Assembly (NCBI GenBank): GCA_020249435.1
Contig: JADCFQ010000007.1
Span: 124,001-188,000 of the forward strand
Direction: 5' to 3'
Origin: Roseomonas sp.
GTDB lineage: Bacteria; Pseudomonadota; Alphaproteobacteria; Acetobacterales; Acetobacteraceae
DNA: 64,000 nucleotides
Position numbers and translations under genes: made by a program. Of this stretch, positions 60,578 through 64,000 are shown one piece after another. The notes under the pieces were generated by a model. It was not told the DNA's origin and made no database searches. It was given only the letters and a program-made list of their open reading frames with translations. Position 1 is the first letter of the stretch; every line of letters begins with the position of its first letter.

Positions 60578-61654
60578 ATGAAAAACTATCGCATTGCCGC
60601 CATGGGTGGCGATGGCATCGGGCCGGATGTCATCAGGGCGGGCTGCCGCGTTTTACAGGCTCTGGCTGAAAAGAATGGCGGCTTCAGGCTGGATTTTCAG
60701 GATTTCGATTGGGGCAGCGATTATTATCGCCGGACCGGGCGGATGATGCCGGAAGATGGCTTGCGGCAATTGCAGGGTTTTGATACGATTTTCTTCGGCG
60801 CGGTTGGCGCGCCGGATATTCCTGACCATGTCACGCTATGGGAATTGCGCTTGGCGATCTGCCAGGGCTTCGACCAATACGCCAATGTTCGCCCCACGCG
60901 CCTGCTGCCCGGCATCAACGGCCCCTTGCGGCCTGATCTGGGGGAGCAGATTGATTGGGTGATCGTCCGCGAAAATAGCGAGGGCGAATATGCCGGCGTT
61001 GGCGGGCGCGCGCATCGCGGCCTGCCGATTGAAGTCGCGATGGATGTGGCAGTCTTCACCCGCGAAGGCGTCGCACGCATTTGCCGCCATGCCTGCGAAG
61101 TCGCCATGTCACGCCCGCGCAAGCATTTGACGGTGGTGACGAAATCCAACGCGCAGCGTCATGGCATGGTGATGTGGGATGAGGTGTGTGAGGAAATCAC
61201 CGCGCAATACCCAGCTCTCACGGTCGAGAAAATGCTGGTGGATGCGATGACCGCGCGCATGGTGATGAAGCCCGGCAGCGTTGATACGGTGGTCGCCACC
61301 AATCTGCATGCCGATATCCTGTCTGATCTTGCGGCGGCCCTGGCGGGATCACTCGGGATTGGCGCGACAGGCAATATTGATCCGTCGCGCAAGCGCCCTT
61401 CCATGTTTGAACCGATCCATGGTTCAGCCTTCGACATCACCGGCAAGGGCATTGCCAATCCGCTCGGCGCCTTCTGGACTGCTTCAATGATGCTGGAGCA
61501 CCTTGGTGAGGCAACGGCGGCGACGGAGCTTATGCGCGCGGTGGAATTGGTGACCAGCCGCGGCAATGTGCTGACACCCGATTTGGGCGGCAAGGCCACC
61601 ACAGATCAGGTGACTGAGGCCATCATCAACGCCATTCGCGGCGTCAATGTCTGA
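60578..61654 (+). CDS. Isocitrate/isopropylmalate dehydrogenase-family enzyme (tartrate dehydrogenase-like)
   Basis: A 358-residue NAD-dependent beta-decarboxylating dehydrogenase. GGDGIGPDVIRAG is at residues 9-21. VRENSEGEYAGVGGRAHRGL, VTKSNAQRHGMVMWDEV and the metal site TNLHADILSDLAAALAGSLG follow. FEPIHGSAFDITGKGIANP completes the pattern. The F-WGSDYY and GGR-HRG features favour the tartrate/D-malate dehydrogenase branch over LeuB. Expected products are oxaloglycolate or pyruvate plus CO2. The ATG at 60578 has AAAGGAA upstream. Confidence 0.9.
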   Translation: MKNYRIAAMGGDGIGPDVIRAGCRVLQALAEKNGGFRLDFQDFDWGSDYYRRTGRMMPEDGLRQLQGFDTIFFGAVGAPDIPDHVTLWELRLAICQGFDQYANVRPTRLLPGINGPLRPDLGEQIDWVIVRENSEGEYAGVGGRAHRGLPIEVAMDVAVFTREGVARICRHACEVAMSRPRKHLTVVTKSNAQRHGMVMWDEVCEEITAQYPALTVEKMLVDAMTARMVMKPGSVDTVVATNLHADILSDLAAALAGSLGIGATGNIDPSRKRPSMFEPIHGSAFDITGKGIANPLGAFWTASMMLEHLGEATAATELMRAVELVTSRGNVLTPDLGGKATTDQVTEAIINAIRGVNV

Positions 61655-61680
61655 AACGCGTTTGCAAAGGGAAATGCCCC

Positions 61681-62370
61681 ATGGAATTCGTTGACCTCAG
61701 CCGGGAAATCTTTCACCGCACCCAGACGCATCCCAGCCATCCGCCTGTGGTGATGACCGTCTGGGGTGATCACAGCGAAAAGAAGGTCGCCGGCAATACG
61801 GTTTTCACCAGCAAGGCACTTTATTTTTCGATGTCGGATCACGCCGGCACGCATGTGGATGCGCCGGTGCATTTCGATCCGCGCCCGGATGCGCTTTCGG
61901 TCGAACAAATGCCGCTCGAGAAATTCTACACCAGTGCGATTTGCCTTGACCTTTCCCATGTGCCGCTCAAGCACGCCATTACTGTGAAGGAAATGGAAGC
62001 CGCTCTCACCGCATCAGGTCAGGAAATCCGCAAGGGCGATACGGTGCTGATCTGGATGGCGACGAATGAAAGGCTGCTCGGCAAGCCTGGCTATTTGCAT
62101 GACTTCCCGGGGCTGGCGCTGGAATCCGTCCATTGGCTCGCGGATCGCGGCATTGGCATGTTTGGGGTGGAAGCGATCAGCCCCGCGCCAGAGGGTGAGT
62201 TGAATTTCCAGGCCCATATGGCCTGCGCGGAACGCGGCATTACGCATATGGAATGCCTTGCCAATCTGGATAAGTTGATTGGCCACGGGCGCTTCACCTT
62301 CATTGGGTTTCCGCTGAAGATCAGGGGCGGCACGGCAAGCCCCATCCGTGCCGTTGCCATGTTCCCCTGA
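61681..62370 (+). CDS. Cyclase-family hydrolase (kynurenine formamidase-like)
   Basis: A 229-residue metal-dependent hydrolase of the putative cyclase family. The metal-binding signature is SDHAGTHVDAPVHFDPRPDA near residue 57. KGDTVLIWMATNERL and GIGMFGVEAISPAPEG follow, and HMACAERGITHMECLAN ends the metal-binding region. Members include kynurenine formamidase, isatin hydrolase and other amide or lactam hydrolases. It follows the tartrate dehydrogenase-like gene by 26 bases on the same strand and is convergent with an enoyl-CoA hydratase gene. Confidence 0.88.
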   Translation: MEFVDLSREIFHRTQTHPSHPPVVMTVWGDHSEKKVAGNTVFTSKALYFSMSDHAGTHVDAPVHFDPRPDALSVEQMPLEKFYTSAICLDLSHVPLKHAITVKEMEAALTASGQEIRKGDTVLIWMATNERLLGKPGYLHDFPGLALESVHWLADRGIGMFGVEAISPAPEGELNFQAHMACAERGITHMECLANLDKLIGHGRFTFIGFPLKIRGGTASPIRAVAMFP

Positions 62371-62378
62371 TTTTGGGA

Positions 62379-63119
62379 TCAGCGCCCGCGAAAACGTGGC
62401 GGGCGCTTTTCGCGAAAGGCGGCCTTGCCTTCGGCAAAATCCTCAGAAGCGCGAATGGCGCCCATGCGTTGGCCATGGATCGTCATTTGCTCTGAAGGGC
62501 CGCGCGGCAGGATTTCCTCGGTCACCATGCGCTTCAATTCCGCGACGACCATCGGTGCCATGCCAGTCAATTCAACTGCCCAGGCCTTCGCGACCTCGAG
62601 CGCCTTGCCGTCTTCCACCACCTCATTCACCAAACCAATCGTGGCCGCACGATCTGCATCCACGGTGCGGCAGAGCAGCATGATTTCCATCGCGATCTTG
62701 TGCGGAATGCGGCTGACCAGGCCCGCGATCATGCCGCCAGTCAGGCCAAGCTTTGCCTCCGGATAATAGAATTTCGCGCTTCTGCCGCAGACCAGCAAAT
62801 CGGCCATCATCGCCAACACAATGCCACCACCCACGCACCAACCTTCAACCGCGCAAATCACGGGCTTGAGTGGCCGATAGCCGACACTTGGAATGGTGCG
62901 CCATAATTCGGGCGGATCGGCGACATCAGCGCCAAAGGTAAAGGCGCGCGTGCCGGCGGCAGTGATGATGGCGCAGCGCAAATCATCGCGCGCTTCAAAT
63001 TCGCGCATGGCGGCCTGCACTGCCTCCCCCATTGGTTTGCTGATGGCATTACCCTTGGCGGGATTATTCAGCATAACGATGCGGATAGGGCCTTCATCGG
63101 TGACGGTTACATGTTCCAT
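62379..63119 (-). CDS. Enoyl-CoA hydratase/isomerase family protein
   Basis: A 246-residue crotonase-fold protein. VTDEGPIRIVMLNNPAKGNA is the conserved start. The oxyanion loops are FTFGADVADPPE and VEGWCVGGGIVLAMMADLLV. The YPEAKLGLTGGMIAGLVSRI region carries the position of the first catalytic glutamate but reads GLTGG rather than a G-x-P-E-G-G core, so hydratase activity is uncertain. It ends KRPPRFRGR, typical of the family. It lies one base upstream of the Bug gene end region on the same strand, so these two share a transcript. Confidence 0.88.
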   Translation of the reverse strand: MEHVTVTDEGPIRIVMLNNPAKGNAISKPMGEAVQAAMREFEARDDLRCAIITAAGTRAFTFGADVADPPELWRTIPSVGYRPLKPVICAVEGWCVGGGIVLAMMADLLVCGRSAKFYYPEAKLGLTGGMIAGLVSRIPHKIAMEIMLLCRTVDADRAATIGLVNEVVEDGKALEVAKAWAVELTGMAPMVVAELKRMVTEEILPRGPSEQMTIHGQRMGAIRASEDFAEGKAAFREKRPPRFRGR

Positions 63120-63120
63120 G

Positions 63121-64000
63121 TCAGTTCACTTTCGCTCCTGTTCTTTCGATCACACCTTGGAAAACGGCGCGATCTTCGCGGATGCGCCGGCTAAAGGCAT
63201 CCCCTGTTTCAAAGGCTGGACGCAGCCCGCCAATCGCCATGCCGGAAGCAACCGCAGGCGCGCGGAGCGATTCCTCCAGAGTGGCCGTAATGCGCGCTTG
63301 AATGTCCGGCGGCGTATCCGCAGGCGCGGCGATGCCGAACCAGGACATGGCGCCGCGTTCCGCGAGGCCCAATTCCATCAGCGTCGGCACATCCATGAAT
63401 TCCTCATGCCGCCGATCACCGAAACTCGCGAGTGCAATCAAGCGGCCATCACGCACACCGGGCAGCGCTGCGGGATCGCAAATCATTTGAATCCGCCCTG
63501 CGAGCAGATCAATGAAGGATTGGCCGGAACCGCGATAGGGCACGTGTTCCAGCTTGATGCCAGCAGCCTCGGCGAAGATTTCACATTGCAGTTGCGTGAT
63601 GGTGCCGTTGCCTGCGGAACCAAAGCGCAATTCGCCTGGCTTTTGCTTGGCAAGCGCGACCAGTTCACGGATATGCCGTGCCGGCACGGAAGGATGGATG
63701 ATGACGAAGGCATCGGAAGCGGCGACGCGCGCAATCGGCACGAAGGCGCGATCCACATCATAGGGAAGCTGCATCATCGTCGGGCTGATGGTAAAAATCG
63801 CTGTCGGAAAAAGCAACAACGTATGGCCATCGGGTCTTGTGCGCGCGACCAGATCAGCGCCAATCGTCCCGCCCGCACCGCCGCGATTTTCAATCACCAC
63901 GGTCTGGCCCAGCACCTTGCCCCATTCCTGCACCAAGGGCCGCGCGACATTATCGGTGCTACCGCCCGGCGGGTATGGCACAATCAGGCTGATGGGCCGA
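63121..64000 (-). CDS. TctC/Bug-family periplasmic binding protein, N-terminus beyond window
   Basis: About 293 residues are visible. The frame continues to the window edge as RPISLIVPYPPGGSTDNVAR, then VVIENRGGAGGTIGADLVAR, RPDGHTLLLFPTAIF and LRFGSAGNGTITQLQCEIFA. These are Bug motifs. The signal peptide must lie beyond 64000. GTG codons near 63981 could start a frame but would give a protein without a leader. The enoyl-CoA hydratase gene is immediately downstream. It is the fifth Bug gene of the window, counting the interrupted one. Confidence 0.9.
   Translation of the reverse strand, partial: RPISLIVPYPPGGSTDNVARPLVQEWGKVLGQTVVIENRGGAGGTIGADLVARTRPDGHTLLLFPTAIFTISPTMMQLPYDVDRAFVPIARVAASDAFVIIHPSVPARHIRELVALAKQKPGELRFGSAGNGTITQLQCEIFAEAAGIKLEHVPYRGSGQSFIDLLAGRIQMICDPAALPGVRDGRLIALASFGDRRHEEFMDVPTLMELGLAERGAMSWFGIAAPADTPPDIQARITATLEESLRAPAVASGMAIGGLRPAFETGDAFSRRIREDRAVFQGVIERTGAKVN

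Overview
The window is G+C-rich and densely coded, with many 4-base ATGA-type overlaps between genes. Gene content points to an alphaproteobacterium, most likely of the Acetobacteraceae (Roseomonas-like). The reasons are the abundance of TctC/Bug-type binding proteins, a monomeric isocitrate dehydrogenase, malonyl-CoA decarboxylase and general codon use. This placement is an inference. One tRNA (Leu, anticodon TAG) and no rRNA, CRISPR array, transposase or prophage block were seen.

Layout. 1-2.9 kb: a TelA/XpaC-like pair with an unannotated 52-residue membrane protein, a 3-hydroxyacyl-CoA dehydrogenase-family enzyme and a PP1-like phosphatase. 2.9-8.3 kb: a complete peptide/nickel-type ABC importer on the minus strand. 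8.4-15.7 kb: a complete branched-chain amino acid-type ABC importer on the minus strand, with three consecutive paralogous binding proteins and a clear intrinsic terminator. 15.9-17.8 kb: a trigger factor carrying an extra domain of about 180 residues inside its FKBP domain. 17.8-25.9 kb: tRNA-Leu, a pyruvate dehydrogenase E1-like enzyme, malonyl-CoA decarboxylase, NAD(P)HX repair enzyme, a ParA-like ATPase, a CopD-like membrane protein, an acetyltransferase and a Bug protein.

26-30.3 kb: a module of two LuxR-type regulators around an SphA-like outer-membrane protein. A leader of about 168 bases in front of the first regulator is repeated in front of the following lysE gene. 30.3-34.6 kb: LysE exporter, two small ORFs, an MFS transporter, a lipoprotein-like alpha/beta hydrolase lacking its nucleophile, and a TauE-like exporter. 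34.6-38.6 kb: a distinct minus-strand trio of lower G+C: a CadC-like winged-helix/TPR regulator, a vanadium-haloperoxidase/PAP2-like enzyme with a GGM(E/D) repeat, and a papain-like peptidase. A perfect palindrome lies before the regulator. 38.8-43.8 kb: isocitrate dehydrogenase, GalE and an L,D-transpeptidase.

43.8-64 kb: a catabolic region. It holds an HcnABC-like flavoprotein dehydrogenase, four SDR enzymes, two enoyl-CoA hydratases, an iron-type alcohol dehydrogenase/maleylacetate reductase-like enzyme, a DadA-like oxidase, a TauD-like dioxygenase, a fumarylacetoacetase-family enzyme, a PEP mutase/isocitrate lyase-family enzyme, a haloacid dehalogenase, a DUF1028 protein, a tartrate dehydrogenase-like enzyme, a cyclase-family hydrolase and four Bug binding proteins. 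One of these Bug genes is interrupted by a single in-frame TGA. The set looks like uptake plus stepwise oxidation and cleavage of small carboxylic acids or amino-acid-derived compounds, but no single substrate can be read from the sequence.

The strongest candidates for something new are the trigger factor insertion, the regulator/haloperoxidase/papain trio, and the duplicated hairpin-bearing leader at 26.2 and 30.1 kb.
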